Below, piece by piece: positions 17,803 through 26,654 of a stretch of 64,000 nt of DNA. The notes under the pieces are model-generated. The model searched no databases. It was not told the DNA's origin and worked only from the letters and a program-made list of their open reading frames with translations. Within the stretch, counting starts at the first letter, position 1; each line of letters begins with the position of its first letter. Origin of the DNA: an uncultured Saprospiraceae bacterium (GTDB taxonomy: Bacteria > Bacteroidota > Bacteroidia > Chitinophagales > Saprospiraceae); the NCBI GenBank assembly GCA_937997635.1, contig CALLFA010000048.1, positions 1-64,000 on the forward strand, read 5' to 3'. A program made the position numbers and the translations under genes.

Positions 17803-19131
17803 ATGGGCTTATATTCTCCACCTAAATCCGAAGCAGAATTTCAAAAAAACTTTGGTCAGAAAAAACCATTGATGAACCAAACAGAAGCTTTTTATGAAAG
17901 CTCGCGCTGTTTGTTTTGTTACGATGCTCCTTGTATGAATGCTTGTCCGACACACATAGATGTGCCCTTATTCATCAAGCAGATCCACACAGGAAATGTC
18001 ATCGGTGCTGCCGAAACTATTTTTGAAGCCAATTGGCTTGGCAATGCTTGTGGCGTTGTCTGCCCGACCACAGAATTGTGTGAAGGCTCTTGTGTATATG
18101 ACAATCAACATGTACCTGTCATTCAAATTGGTCGACTACAAAATTTTGCAACAAGCAAAGCCATGGCAGAAGACGCTAAGTTGTTTTCAGCAGGAGAATC
18201 TAATGGTAAAAAAGTTGCTATCATAGGCGCAGGACCAGCAGGTTTGTCATGTGCTTGCGAGCTACGTACATTAGGCTATGAAGTAGATATCTTTGAAGCT
18301 AAAAGCAAACCGTCTGGATTGACAGTCTATGGCATTGCACCGTATAAAATCACAAATGAGGAAGTGTTGGATGAGATTGACTATTTGCAAAAACAGCTCG
18401 GTTTTACTATCCATTACAACACTGCCATAACAACTAAAGCACAACTTGAGAATTTAGAAAATAACTACGATGCGATCTTCCTCGGTGTTGGCATTGGTGC
18501 GACCAGGCAATTAGGTTTAGAAGGTGAAGACAAAGAAGGAGTCATCGGAGCTGTAGAATTTATAGAAGAGCTTCGGATGAAACACCATGAGGTCCAAGTA
18601 CCAGAAAATGTCGTCGTCATCGGTGGAGGCAATACTGCTATCGACGCTGCTTCTGAATCAGCAAAGATGGGTGCCAAACAAGTATCCTTAGTCTACCGAA
18701 GAGATCGTGAACGTATGGGTGCTTATAATTTTGAATATGATTTCGCTATTTCCACAGGCGTTGATTCTGTGTTTAATGCAACACCTGTTGAGATTTTAGG
18801 AAATGGTAAAGCAACAGGAGTCAAGTTTATCAAAACAGAAGTTGTTGATGGTAAATTGAGCAATATTGAAGGATCAGAATTTCTCATTGAATGCAACCTA
18901 GTCATCAAAGCAACTGGACAAGCAAAACAAGGTGCTTTCCTATCCTTGATTGATGACTTAGAACTAGACAAAAAAAGTAGAATTACAGTACACCCAGAAA
19001 CCTATCAAACCACCAACCCTAAATATTTTGCCGGAGGTGATGCGGTTAATGGTGGTGCTGAGGTGGTGAATGGAGCTTACGAAGGGAAGATGGCGGCGCG
19101 AGGGATGCATGGTATGTTGGTTGATAGTTGA
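17803..19131 (+). CDS. preT: Dihydropyrimidine dehydrogenase, NAD(P)H-oxidising subunit (PreT-like)
   Basis: A 442-residue glutamate-synthase-beta-type flavoprotein that passes electrons from NAD(P)H to the PreA-type subunit for reduction of uracil/thymine. Order: cysteine-rich N-terminus with two clusters (Cys36, 39, 44, 48 and Cys83, 87, 93, 97) for [4Fe-4S] centres, FAD-binding GAGPAG at 142-147, and the second dinucleotide fold VVIGGGNTAID near 271-281. It matches the N-terminal third of eukaryotic DPYD, which in bacteria is a separate subunit. It starts 3 bases after the amidohydrolase stop. The partner subunit follows after a 239-base spacer filled with short tandem repeats, an unusual gap for two subunits of one enzyme. 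Confidence 0.93.
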   Translation: MGLYSPPKSEAEFQKNFGQKKPLMNQTEAFYESSRCLFCYDAPCMNACPTHIDVPLFIKQIHTGNVIGAAETIFEANWLGNACGVVCPTTELCEGSCVYDNQHVPVIQIGRLQNFATSKAMAEDAKLFSAGESNGKKVAIIGAGPAGLSCACELRTLGYEVDIFEAKSKPSGLTVYGIAPYKITNEEVLDEIDYLQKQLGFTIHYNTAITTKAQLENLENNYDAIFLGVGIGATRQLGLEGEDKEGVIGAVEFIEELRMKHHEVQVPENVVVIGGGNTAIDAASESAKMGAKQVSLVYRRDRERMGAYNFEYDFAISTGVDSVFNATPVEILGNGKATGVKFIKTEVVDGKLSNIEGSEFLIECNLVIKATGQAKQGAFLSLIDDLELDKKSRITVHPETYQTTNPKYFAGGDAVNGGAEVVNGAYEGKMAARGMHGMLVDS

Positions 19132-19320
19132 TGGTTTTTGGTCGATGGTTTTTGGTCGATGGTGATGGTCGATGGTTTGATGGTCGATACACTATGAATG
19201 AACTAATGAACTATGGACTAATCAACTATGGACTATGGACTAATAAACTATGGACTATGGACTATGGACTATGAACTAATGAACTATGGACTAATGGACT
19301 ATGACTAATGATCTATGATC
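19132..19320. repeat. Low-complexity tandem repeats between the two dehydrogenase subunit genes
   Basis: Two different short-unit arrays follow each other. First, about 19132-19187 is built from GATGGT and the 14-mer GATGGTTTTTGGTC. Second, about 19190-19318 is built from CTATGGA heptamers and ACTAATGA variants, including three uninterrupted heptamers near 19249-19270. All frames contain stops, so it is not coding. Such arrays are prone to slippage and may vary in length between strains. Confidence 0.88.
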
Positions 19321-19370
19321 GAATCAAAAAGTAAAACTTTGAATGTAAAGCAAATAGAAAAAAGTAAAAT

Positions 19371-20705
19371 ATGCCAGACTTATCGATAAATTTTGCAGGA
19401 ATAAAATCACCGAATCCATTTTGGCTAGCTTCTGCTCCGCCAACAAATTCTGGCTACCAGGTGATGAAAGCGTTTGAAGCAGGTTGGGGTGGTGCCGTTT
19501 GGAAAACATTAGGAGTTCCAGTTATTAATGTATCAAGCAGATACGGGTCGGTGAATTATCGTGGAACAAGAATGGCGGGTTTCAACAATATAGAATTGAT
19601 TACCGACAGAACACTTTCTGATAATTTAAAGGAAATCGAGGAAGTCAAAAAATACTTTCCAGATCATGCGGTCATTGCATCCTTAATGGTCGAGTCAAAA
19701 AAAGAATGGGAACAAATCATTAAAGATGCTGAGAACGCTGGCGCAGATGGATTAGAGTTAAATTTTGGGTGTCCGCATGGGATGTGTGAACGTGGCATGG
19801 GGTCAGCAGTAGGGCAAGAACCTGAAGTATTAAAGACAATAGTCACTTGGGCCAAAGAATTTGCAACTGTCCCTGTGATCACAAAACTCACTCCCAATAT
19901 CTCACACATTATTGACCCAGGTTTAGCTGCTGTCGAGGGAGGTACAGATGCGCTCTCATTAATCAATACAATAAAAAGTATTGTCGGTATTGATCTAGAT
20001 AGCTATGCACCCTACCCAGTTGTAGATGGCAAAGGCACCAATGGTGGATACTGTGGTCCTGCGGTAAAGCCAATAGCATTGGAGATGGTAAAAGAATTAG
20101 CCAAACATGTCCAGATTAAGGATACACCTATTTCTGGAATTGGAGGCATAGAAAGTTGGAGAGATGTGGTAGAGTTTATCCTTCTAGGTGCTGGCTCTGT
20201 CCAAGTGTGTACCGCAGTCATGCATTATGGCTTTGATATCGTAAGAGAAATGGAAAAAGGCCTGACAAGATTTATGCTTGACAAAGGCTATGAGACAATA
20301 GAGGATTTCCGAGGTAAAGCCCTGCCTAATGTCACTGAGTGGAAACACTTAAATCTCAAATACAAAGTCATCGCCGAAATAGATGAATCCAAATGTATCG
20401 GTTGTGATTTGTGCTATATTGCCTGTGATGATGGCGCACACCAAGCCATTGCTATTCCAGGAAATGGCAAAGGTCGAATTCCTGAGATTATTGAAGAAAA
20501 CTGCGTCGGTTGTAATCTTTGCTCATTGGTCTGCCCAGTCGAAGAATGCATTACGATGGTTCGTAAAGATGATGGCTCGGCAAGCAAAACCTGGGACGAA
20601 CGAACCATAGCTGGCACAATCCCAATGACCTTTGATGATGAACGAGCTGGAGGCAATGGCCATTTCGTACCGAGTGTGGCTGATGCGTTGAAGCATAAGA
20701 AGTAG
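19371..20705 (+). CDS. preA: Dihydropyrimidine dehydrogenase, catalytic subunit (PreA-like)
   Basis: FMN-dependent TIM-barrel enzyme of the dihydroorotate dehydrogenase superfamily that reduces uracil/thymine to the 5,6-dihydro base with electrons from the PreT-type partner. Residues 1-about 310 form the barrel, with the family loop LNFGCPHGMCERGMGSAVGQ that carries the active-site region. The C-terminal domain holds two ferredoxin motifs, CIGCDLCYIAC from about 343 and CVGCNLCSLVCPVEEC from about 378; the first lacks the usual trailing C-P. The length of 444 is standard for PreA proteins with the ferredoxin tail. ATG at 19371. Last gene of the operon; a dispersed repeat begins 34 bases after its stop. 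Confidence 0.94.
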   Translation: MPDLSINFAGIKSPNPFWLASAPPTNSGYQVMKAFEAGWGGAVWKTLGVPVINVSSRYGSVNYRGTRMAGFNNIELITDRTLSDNLKEIEEVKKYFPDHAVIASLMVESKKEWEQIIKDAENAGADGLELNFGCPHGMCERGMGSAVGQEPEVLKTIVTWAKEFATVPVITKLTPNISHIIDPGLAAVEGGTDALSLINTIKSIVGIDLDSYAPYPVVDGKGTNGGYCGPAVKPIALEMVKELAKHVQIKDTPISGIGGIESWRDVVEFILLGAGSVQVCTAVMHYGFDIVREMEKGLTRFMLDKGYETIEDFRGKALPNVTEWKHLNLKYKVIAEIDESKCIGCDLCYIACDDGAHQAIAIPGNGKGRIPEIIEENCVGCNLCSLVCPVEECITMVRKDDGSASKTWDERTIAGTIPMTFDDERAGGNGHFVPSVADALKHKK

Positions 20706-20738
20706 TCCTTGAAGGCGTCTCGCCTCAAGAATTTTTAA

Positions 20739-21075
20739 CCTGCAATACCCCAAAGAGGTATCATCATCAGCGAGGAACATCGTCCCCCGATGTTGTAACG
20801 TTTCGACGAGGAATCCCAACGGGACGACTTCATTTATTTGCAAATTGTCTAACCTCTAGATCGTCCCCTTGGGACTCCTAAACACAACATCACTAGGATG
20901 GGGCAATGCACCACCCTAGATATGTAACCCCGTTGGCCCGTTGGGATATTTGTTTTTTATCGGTCAATTATAATCTTTATTATTAATGGTATAAATTGCT
21001 TGTAAAATGTGTTAGCCTTGAAAGAGCATAAAGCAAATAGCCAATGGCAACGCCATTGGTATGATGTCGTTTTGA
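20739..21075. repeat. Composite dispersed repeat (modules A+B), inverted orientation
   Basis: The reverse complement of this segment matches the B-linker-A arrangement at 10023-10362, including the linker (..TTTTTTATCGGTCAATTATAAT..). Module A has the CCCAACGGGACGA / TCGTCCCCTTGGGA arms, and module B the perfect hairpin CCAATGGC-AAC-GCCATTGG near 21040-21058. This fills most of the gap between the PreA-type gene and the methyltransferase gene and forms the left border of the restriction-modification cassette. Confidence 0.87.
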
Positions 21076-21112
21076 AGAATATATACCAGAAAAATGATCC
21101 ACATATAATAAT

Positions 21113-21120
21113 TATCTTTG
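21113..21120 (+). promoter_or_regulatory. TAnnTTTG box directly before the methyltransferase start
   Basis: TATCTTTG matches the -7 consensus of the Bacteroidota primary sigma factor. It ends exactly four bases before the ATG at 21125, so the transcript would start at or within a base or two of the start codon. No good -33 TTTG is visible. Confidence 0.55.
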
Positions 21121-21124
21121 ATAA

Positions 21125-22150
21125 ATGAATTATTGGGAAGAAATAGGCAAAAAACTTAAGCCAAAAGTAGATAAAGAGCTGAATGCTAATGTATTAGACT
21201 TATTTGCAGGTTGTGGAGGGTTGTCCCTTGGCTTTGAATCAGTTGGTTTTAAAACAGTTGGTTTTGAAATGAATGAGCATGCAACTGAAACATATAATAC
21301 CAACTTAATTGGAGATTGTTACTGCGAAAAATTAAGCACAGAAAGCCAATATGACCCAGCTAAGGTTATCATTGGTGGCCCGCCTTGCCAACCATTTAGT
21401 GTTGGTGGCAAACAAAAAGGACTTATCGATTCAAGAGATGGGTTTCCAATTTTTATTGAGGCAGTAAAGAAATTAGAACCAGAAGTATTCCTCTTCGAGA
21501 ATGTTAGAGGTATGTTGTACAAAAACAAATGGTATCTAATAGAAGTAATTGAAGCACTAACTGAATTAGGTTACAAAATAAGCTATGCGTTAATGAACGC
21601 CAAGCACTATGAGGTACCACAAAACAGAGAAAGAGTCATAGTAATTGGAGCTAAAAATAAAATAAGTCTCCCTCGAAGAATGAATAGAAAAGTAACTGCT
21701 GGAGATGCTTTGGGTGAATTAGCTTTCCAATTTGACGAAGACTCAAAATTCTTCACCAAATCAATGGATGCATACGTAGCCAAATATGAGAAAGCATCTC
21801 ATTGTATTAATCCAAGAGATTTATATTTAGACAGACCAGCAAGAACATTAACATGCAGAAATCTTGCAGGAGCAACAGGAGATATGCACAGAGTTAGATT
21901 GAAAGATGGAAGAAGAAGAAGAATCACTGTAAGAGAAGCTGCAAGATTACAAAGCTTTCCAGATTGGTTTGAATTTAGAGGAAAGGAGACAAGTCAATAT
22001 AATCAAATTGGTAACGCAGTTGCTCCATATTTTGCTAAACATTTGGCACAGTCCATTAAAGATTATCTTCAAGGAAATCAAACTGAGGCATATTCTTTAG
22101 ATGGTACTGATCAACTTAGTCTTTTTGAAAGTGAAGGAATATATAAATAA
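21125..22150 (+). CDS. DNA (cytosine-5)-methyltransferase of a type II R-M system
   Basis: C5-cytosine methyltransferase of 341 residues that should protect host DNA from the endonuclease encoded next to it. All core motifs are in order: I (DLFAGCGGLSLGFE), IV with the catalytic cysteine (GGPPCQPFS, Cys88), VI (FENVRG), VIII (QNRERVIVIG), and IX-X (REAARLQSFPDWF ... YNQIGNAVAP). The target recognition region between VIII and IX is short, about 80 residues, consistent with a small recognition site. ATG at 21125, with a promoter box four bases upstream. The 3' end overlaps the endonuclease frame. Codon use is AT-rich relative to the pyrimidine operon, and the pair lies between repeats, as expected for a mobile R-M unit. 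Confidence 0.95.
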   Translation: MNYWEEIGKKLKPKVDKELNANVLDLFAGCGGLSLGFESVGFKTVGFEMNEHATETYNTNLIGDCYCEKLSTESQYDPAKVIIGGPPCQPFSVGGKQKGLIDSRDGFPIFIEAVKKLEPEVFLFENVRGMLYKNKWYLIEVIEALTELGYKISYALMNAKHYEVPQNRERVIVIGAKNKISLPRRMNRKVTAGDALGELAFQFDEDSKFFTKSMDAYVAKYEKASHCINPRDLYLDRPARTLTCRNLAGATGDMHRVRLKDGRRRRITVREAARLQSFPDWFEFRGKETSQYNQIGNAVAPYFAKHLAQSIKDYLQGNQTEAYSLDGTDQLSLFESEGIYK

Positions 22151-23144
22151 AGAAAAGAGCAAAACGTTTTCTCGAAAGTCGAAAGGAACTCAAAAGTTAA
22201 TAAATACTACTTTATTTATCCTTGATCAATTCGGAATCCCAATGACAGGGACTCAAAGAAGATTAGAAAGAATGGCTATAGCATTTCTTGCTTGTGGGGA
22301 TGTCAAGACAATAAAGGAACTGAAATCGATCAAAGACTCAAACTCTGGACATGCCTTGGGAACCAGACAAATAATTGACTTTGTTAATGACCATTTTAAT
22401 GAATCTCAAAGCAAAGGATCTTATGATGATATTAGAAGAAAAGATTTACTATTACTCACTACTGCTGATATAGTCCTCCAATCACAACCTGGATCTAATC
22501 AGAATGACTCAACAAGAGGCTATAATGTTAATCCATTCTATGCAAATATTATCAGAAACTTTGGTTCAAAAAATTGGATGCAAAAAACTGCTTCACTACT
22601 TAAAGGAATTGAGCCTCTTTCAGAAAGGATAAAAAGGAAAAGAAATCTGCATAAGCTTGAAGTAAAACTCCCGTCGGGAAAGAAACTTCAATTTGGATTA
22701 GGTGAACATAATCAACTTCAAAAATTGATAATAGAAGAGTTTCTTCCTATTTATGGATATGAGTCAGAAGTATTGTATGTTGGAGATGCATTAAAAAAGT
22801 ACTTGCATAGAGATGAAAAGAAATTAGAAGAACTAAATTTCTTTGAAATTGCTCATGACAAACTACCAGATATAGTCGCTTATTCAAAAGCAAAAAATTG
22901 GATTTATCTAATTGAAGCAGTTCATACATCAAATCCAATAGACGAAATTAGGCTAATTACTCTAAAGAAAATGACTAAAAAATGTACTGCTGATATTGTT
23001 TATGTTACTGCTTTTCTTGATAGACCTACTTTCAAAAAGTTTATGGTGGAAATAGCATGGGAAACCGAAGTTTGGATTGCGGATAATCCAGAACATATGA
23101 TTCATTTTAACGGAGATAAATTCTTAGGTCCATATGACGAATAA
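22101..23144 (+). CDS. BsuBI/PstI-family type II restriction endonuclease
   Basis: A 347-residue protein resembling the BsuBI/PstI restriction enzyme family. The C-terminal half carries the family-like nuclease core LPDIVAYSKAKNWIYLIEAV (about residues 254-273), with Asp and the Glu as probable metal ligands, preceded by FLPIYGYESEVLYVGD and an N-terminal helical domain. It would cut unmethylated DNA. The ATG at 22101 overlaps the methyltransferase by 50 bases; a TTG or GTG at about 22125-22131 just before the methyltransferase stop is an alternative start. BsuBI and PstI themselves recognise CTGCAG, but the partner here is a cytosine-5 methylase, so the site may differ. Confidence 0.78.
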   Translation: MVLINLVFLKVKEYINKEKSKTFSRKSKGTQKLINTTLFILDQFGIPMTGTQRRLERMAIAFLACGDVKTIKELKSIKDSNSGHALGTRQIIDFVNDHFNESQSKGSYDDIRRKDLLLLTTADIVLQSQPGSNQNDSTRGYNVNPFYANIIRNFGSKNWMQKTASLLKGIEPLSERIKRKRNLHKLEVKLPSGKKLQFGLGEHNQLQKLIIEEFLPIYGYESEVLYVGDALKKYLHRDEKKLEELNFFEIAHDKLPDIVAYSKAKNWIYLIEAVHTSNPIDEIRLITLKKMTKKCTADIVYVTAFLDRPTFKKFMVEIAWETEVWIADNPEHMIHFNGDKFLGPYDE

Positions 23145-23214
23145 TACTCTCCATATCAAAGCATGATCAAGGAATCATTCCTACGTCATGACTCGAGATA
23201 TGCCCGATCCGTTA

Positions 23215-23425
23215 TTATACCAAAGCCCTGAAGGGGCGTAGCTAATATTGGATTTGTATTTCAGAACAGCGGAAGAAATTCTTGAACTAAGATGAATATT
23301 TCATCTTGACTCTTGATGTTTTGCTTACGCCCTTTCAGGGCTTATGCTATAAATTAATTCTTTTACCGAGGTTATACCCTTGGCTATAGTCTAACGCCCT
23401 TTCAGGGCTTTTATACATTTTAATT
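23215..23425. repeat. Dispersed palindromic repeat on the right of the R-M cassette
   Basis: It contains three GCCCT(G/T)(A/C)A(A/G)GGGC-type palindromes (near 23225, 23330 and 23395) and the hairpin ACCGAGGTTATACCCTTGG. Reverse-complemented, 23270-23425 matches 10660-10820, and 23215-23260 matches the start of module B near 10000-10045. With the copy at 20739-21075 it brackets the restriction-modification genes. Confidence 0.82.
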
Positions 23426-23442
23426 AATTAAACTTGTAAAGG

Positions 23443-23844
23443 CTACAACTCTGGCCTACGCCGACTCTCTTTCTTCAATGACTGATGTCTCTTATTATTC
23501 AACCGACTCTCTTTCATCGCCTTACTCGGCTTCAACCGCTTACGAGGCTTAGGCACAATCAATGCAGCCTCAAATAACGCTATCAATCGTTTTACAACAA
23601 GGCTTTTATTCTTTATCTGACTGCGGGATTCATCGCAGTGTAAGATGAGTATGTTATCCTTATTGATTCGATTTGCGAGTTTGGTCGTAATGAGGGCCTT
23701 CTCTTCAACACTAAGTGCTAAGGTCATGTCAAGTTTAAAGCTTAATTCTATTTTGGACGAGACCTTATTGACATGTTGACCACCAGGACCACTGCTCCTG
23801 ATGGCTTTGAACTGTAATTCTGATATGAGTTGTTCTGTATTCAT
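23443..23844 (-). CDS. arfB: ArfB/YaeJ-type peptidyl-tRNA hydrolase with GGQ motif
   Basis: A 133-residue release-factor-like protein that rescues ribosomes stalled at the end of broken mRNAs by hydrolysing the peptidyl-tRNA. The catalytic GGQ is in SSGPGGQHVNKVSSKIEL (residues 17-34). The basic C-terminal tail (KPSKAMKESRLNNKRHQSLKKESRRRP) is the part that enters the empty mRNA channel in ArfB. There is no codon-recognition domain, which separates it from RF1/RF2. ATG at 23844. It is a single gene, divergent from lon. Confidence in the family is high; use of the name arfB is by homology. Confidence 0.92.
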   Translation of the reverse strand: MNTEQLISELQFKAIRSSGPGGQHVNKVSSKIELSFKLDMTLALSVEEKALITTKLANRINKDNILILHCDESRSQIKNKSLVVKRLIALFEAALIVPKPRKRLKPSKAMKESRLNNKRHQSLKKESRRRPEL

Positions 23845-24087
23845 GACGAGTTGTCAACGATGATATCACTCAAAACATTCCCTATTGATGCTTAGTTTTT
23901 ATCTTCTTGATTACATATTGCGTTAAGTCAATAGGTTTCATACAACATAACATCTGTCTAGGAAGTTGATTTTATTCAATCACATGGAAGGTATGCATTG
24001 TCACGTTCTATCAAATACATATGACAAAATGGCTGCCTTATTTATGAAAAATCATTGGTTTTCAGACAATTGTGCAGACAAATCACC

Positions 24088-24104
24088 TTGGTATTGCTTT
24101 TGAC
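24088..24104 (+). promoter_or_regulatory. Possible sigma-54-type (-24/-12) promoter of lon
   Basis: TTGGTATTGCTTTTGA has the GG-N10-GA spacing of a sigma-54 -24/-12 element and ends about 31 bases before the lon start. About 65 bases upstream, at 24021-24034, lies ATGACAAAATGGCT, a possible activator or heat-shock site. Pattern-based and weakly supported. Confidence 0.35.
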
Positions 24105-24134
24105 ACTAATGGTTAACGCAAAGAATAGTAAAAT

Positions 24135-26537
24135 ATGTTTGAAGACTTTTTAAGTTTAACGAAGAGAGACGAAGAAGAAGAATTTGTACCTATGTTTTCA
24201 ATAGTGGACGAAGATGAGACTGGCGAAGATAAAAGTTCACTTCCTGAAGATTTGCCAATATTAGCATTAAAGAATACAGTCCTATACCCAGGAGTCGTCA
24301 TTCCAATTACCATTGGAAGAGACAAATCAATCAAAGCTGTGCAAGCTGCTCATGAAAAGGATAAGCTGATTGGTGTATTGTCTCAATTAGACCAGCAGGA
24401 AGAATCTCCGCAAACGAAGGATTTGCATAAAATCGGTACAGTTGCCAGAGTAATCAAGTTGCTAAAAATGCCAGATGGTAGCTCAACTGCGATTCTACAA
24501 GGTAGACGACGTTTTGAGTTGAAATTCATGAGTCAGGAAGATCCTTTTTTAAAAGGCATAATCATCCCTAAGTTTATGGATGTAGTGGAAGATGAATTAG
24601 AGCATTCCGCTAAAATGTCTTCGATTAAGGACATGTCCAGAAAGATAATTGAGTTGTCTCCAAATATTCCTTCGGAAGCAGTCATGATGTTGGATAACAT
24701 TAAAAAGGACTCCTTCTTACTTAACTTTATTGCTTCTAATTTGAACATTAAGGTTACTGTAAAGCAGGGTATATTGGAGCTTGACTCGCTACCTAATAAA
24801 GCGGATCAGATCTTAAGACTGCTTAATGAGGAGTTGCAGATGCTTCAATTGAAAAGTAAAATTGAAAGCAAAGTCAGAGGGGACATTGAGAAGCAACAGC
24901 GAGACTATTTTCTAAATCAACAGCTTAAAACCATTCAAGAAGAGCTAGGTGAGAATCCAGCAAAGGAAGAGTTGAATGATTTGGAAGTAAGGGCAAAAGA
25001 TAAAGACTGGCCAGAACATGCTAAGGCAGCTTTTGAGAAAGAACTGAATAAGGCAAAACGGATCAATCCTCAAATGGCGGAGTACTCGGTAACACTCAAT
25101 TACCTAGAGATGATACTCGATCTGCCTTGGAATGAATGTACAGTGGATAACTTTGATTTGAACAAAGTGCAAGAAGTATTAGACGCTGACCACCACGGTC
25201 TGAAAGATGTCAAAGACAGAATCATCGAACACCTCGCTGTGTTGAAATTGAAAGGGGATATGAAAGCACCCATCATCTGTCTAGTAGGCCCTCCTGGCGT
25301 CGGTAAAACGAGCCTTGGCAAATCGATTGCAAAATCCCTAGATCGTAAATTTACCAGAATGTCTCTTGGTGGTTTGCATGACGAAAGTGAAATACGCGGA
25401 CACCGAAAAACATACATCGGTGCCATGCCTGGCAGAATCATCAAATCACTGAAAAAGGCAGAATCTTCTAACCCGGTATTTATCCTCGATGAGATTGATA
25501 AGATCGGTAAAGACTTCAGAGGAGATCCATCTTCGGCATTATTGGAAGTGCTTGACCCAGAACAGAATGGGACGTTCTATGACAATTACCTTGACTTGGA
25601 GTACGATTTGTCTAAAGTCTTATTTATAGCTACAGCGAATTCACTCAGCACCATTCAACCAGCCTTATTGGATAGAATGGAGATCATCAGTATCAGTGGA
25701 TATTCAACAGAAGAAAAAGTAGAAATTGCGAAAAAGCATTTGGTGCCCAAACAAAGAGAAGATCACGGGTTGAAGGGAAAACATGTGAAGTTGTCTGACA
25801 AAACCATTCGTACCATCATCGAAAAATATACAAAAGAATCAGGCGTCAGATCGCTGAACAGACAGGTCGGTGGTGTGATGAGATCAGTGGCTAAGAACGT
25901 GGCGATGGAAAATGACTACAACGTGAATGTTAAGGATACAGATCTTGAAGATATGTTGGGTCCAGAAAAGTACAGTAAAGACTTGTATAAAAAAAGTAAA
26001 ACACCTGGTGTGGCAGTTGGACTTGCTTGGACACGAGTGGGTGGAGATATCTTGTTTATCGAAGTGAGCTTGAGTAAAGGGAAAGGCAAACTCACCTTGA
26101 CGGGAAATCTCGGAGATGTCATGAAAGAGTCTGCAACTACAGCTTTAAGCTACATAAAGTCTAACCATGAAGCTTTGGGGATTGACGCGGATACTTTTTC
26201 GACGGTAGACGTACACATCCACGTACCTCAGGGTGCCATTCCAAAGGATGGTCCAAGTGCAGGCATTACGATGTTAACTGCATTGACATCTGCTTATACC
26301 AAAAAGCCAATCAAGCCTGGAATCGCGATGACTGGAGAAATTACACTAAGAGGAAAAGTGCTCCCAGTTGGCGGAATTAAAGAGAAGATTTTAGCTGCAA
26401 AACGAGCTGGTATCAAGACTGTCATCCTTTGTGATGAAAACAAAAAACATGTGGCTCAAATCAATGAAGAATACATCAAAGATTTGACATTTGTGTACGC
26501 TGAGGAGATGAATCAAGTTTTAGAGGCAGCTTTATAG
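24135..26537 (+). CDS. lon: ATP-dependent protease La (Lon)
   Basis: Cytoplasmic AAA+ serine protease of 800 residues that degrades misfolded and regulatory proteins. Order: LonA N-terminal substrate-binding domain (about 40-240, starting [14 protein letters not shown]), helical segment, AAA+ module with Walker [10 protein letters not shown] (about 385) and Walker [10 protein letters not shown], and the C-terminal protease domain with catalytic Ser708 ([10 protein letters not shown]) and Lys751 ([10 protein letters not shown]). An acidic leader of about 30 residues ([14 protein letters not shown]) precedes the N domain, common in Bacteroidota Lon. ATG at 24135. It is monocistronic as far as can be seen, with a possible stress promoter about 30 bases upstream. 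Confidence 0.97.
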   Translation: MFEDFLSLTKRDEEEEFVPMFSIVDEDETGEDKSSLPEDLPILALKNTVLYPGVVIPITIGRDKSIKAVQAAHEKDKLIGVLSQLDQQEESPQTKDLHKIGTVARVIKLLKMPDGSSTAILQGRRRFELKFMSQEDPFLKGIIIPKFMDVVEDELEHSAKMSSIKDMSRKIIELSPNIPSEAVMMLDNIKKDSFLLNFIASNLNIKVTVKQGILELDSLPNKADQILRLLNEELQMLQLKSKIESKVRGDIEKQQRDYFLNQQLKTIQEELGENPAKEELNDLEVRAKDKDWPEHAKAAFEKELNKAKRINPQMAEYSVTLNYLEMILDLPWNECTVDNFDLNKVQEVLDADHHGLKDVKDRIIEHLAVLKLKGDMKAPIICLVGPPGVGKTSLGKSIAKSLDRKFTRMSLGGLHDESEIRGHRKTYIGAMPGRIIKSLKKAESSNPVFILDEIDKIGKDFRGDPSSALLEVLDPEQNGTFYDNYLDLEYDLSKVLFIATANSLSTIQPALLDRMEIISISGYSTEEKVEIAKKHLVPKQREDHGLKGKHVKLSDKTIRTIIEKYTKESGVRSLNRQVGGVMRSVAKNVAMENDYNVNVKDTDLEDMLGPEKYSKDLYKKSKTPGVAVGLAWTRVGGDILFIEVSLSKGKGKLTLTGNLGDVMKESATTALSYIKSNHEALGIDADTFSTVDVHIHVPQGAIPKDGPSAGITMLTALTSAYTKKPIKPGIAMTGEITLRGKVLPVGGIKEKILAAKRAGIKTVILCDENKKHVAQINEEYIKDLTFVYAEEMNQVLEAAL

Positions 26538-26654
26538 CTTTAGACTGCAAAATTCAGCCAATTCTTGAGAGGTTAAAGCGGTGTTAAATAGCCTTGGTTA
26601 AGAATACAAAGCTTTGTGTAAATTGTTTTTATTGTAGTTTTACACAAGTTGAAA

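Noticed and set aside
19190-19318. Possible CRISPR-like array
   Set aside because: Units are 7-15 bases and contiguous, without unique spacers of constant length; no cas genes in the window.
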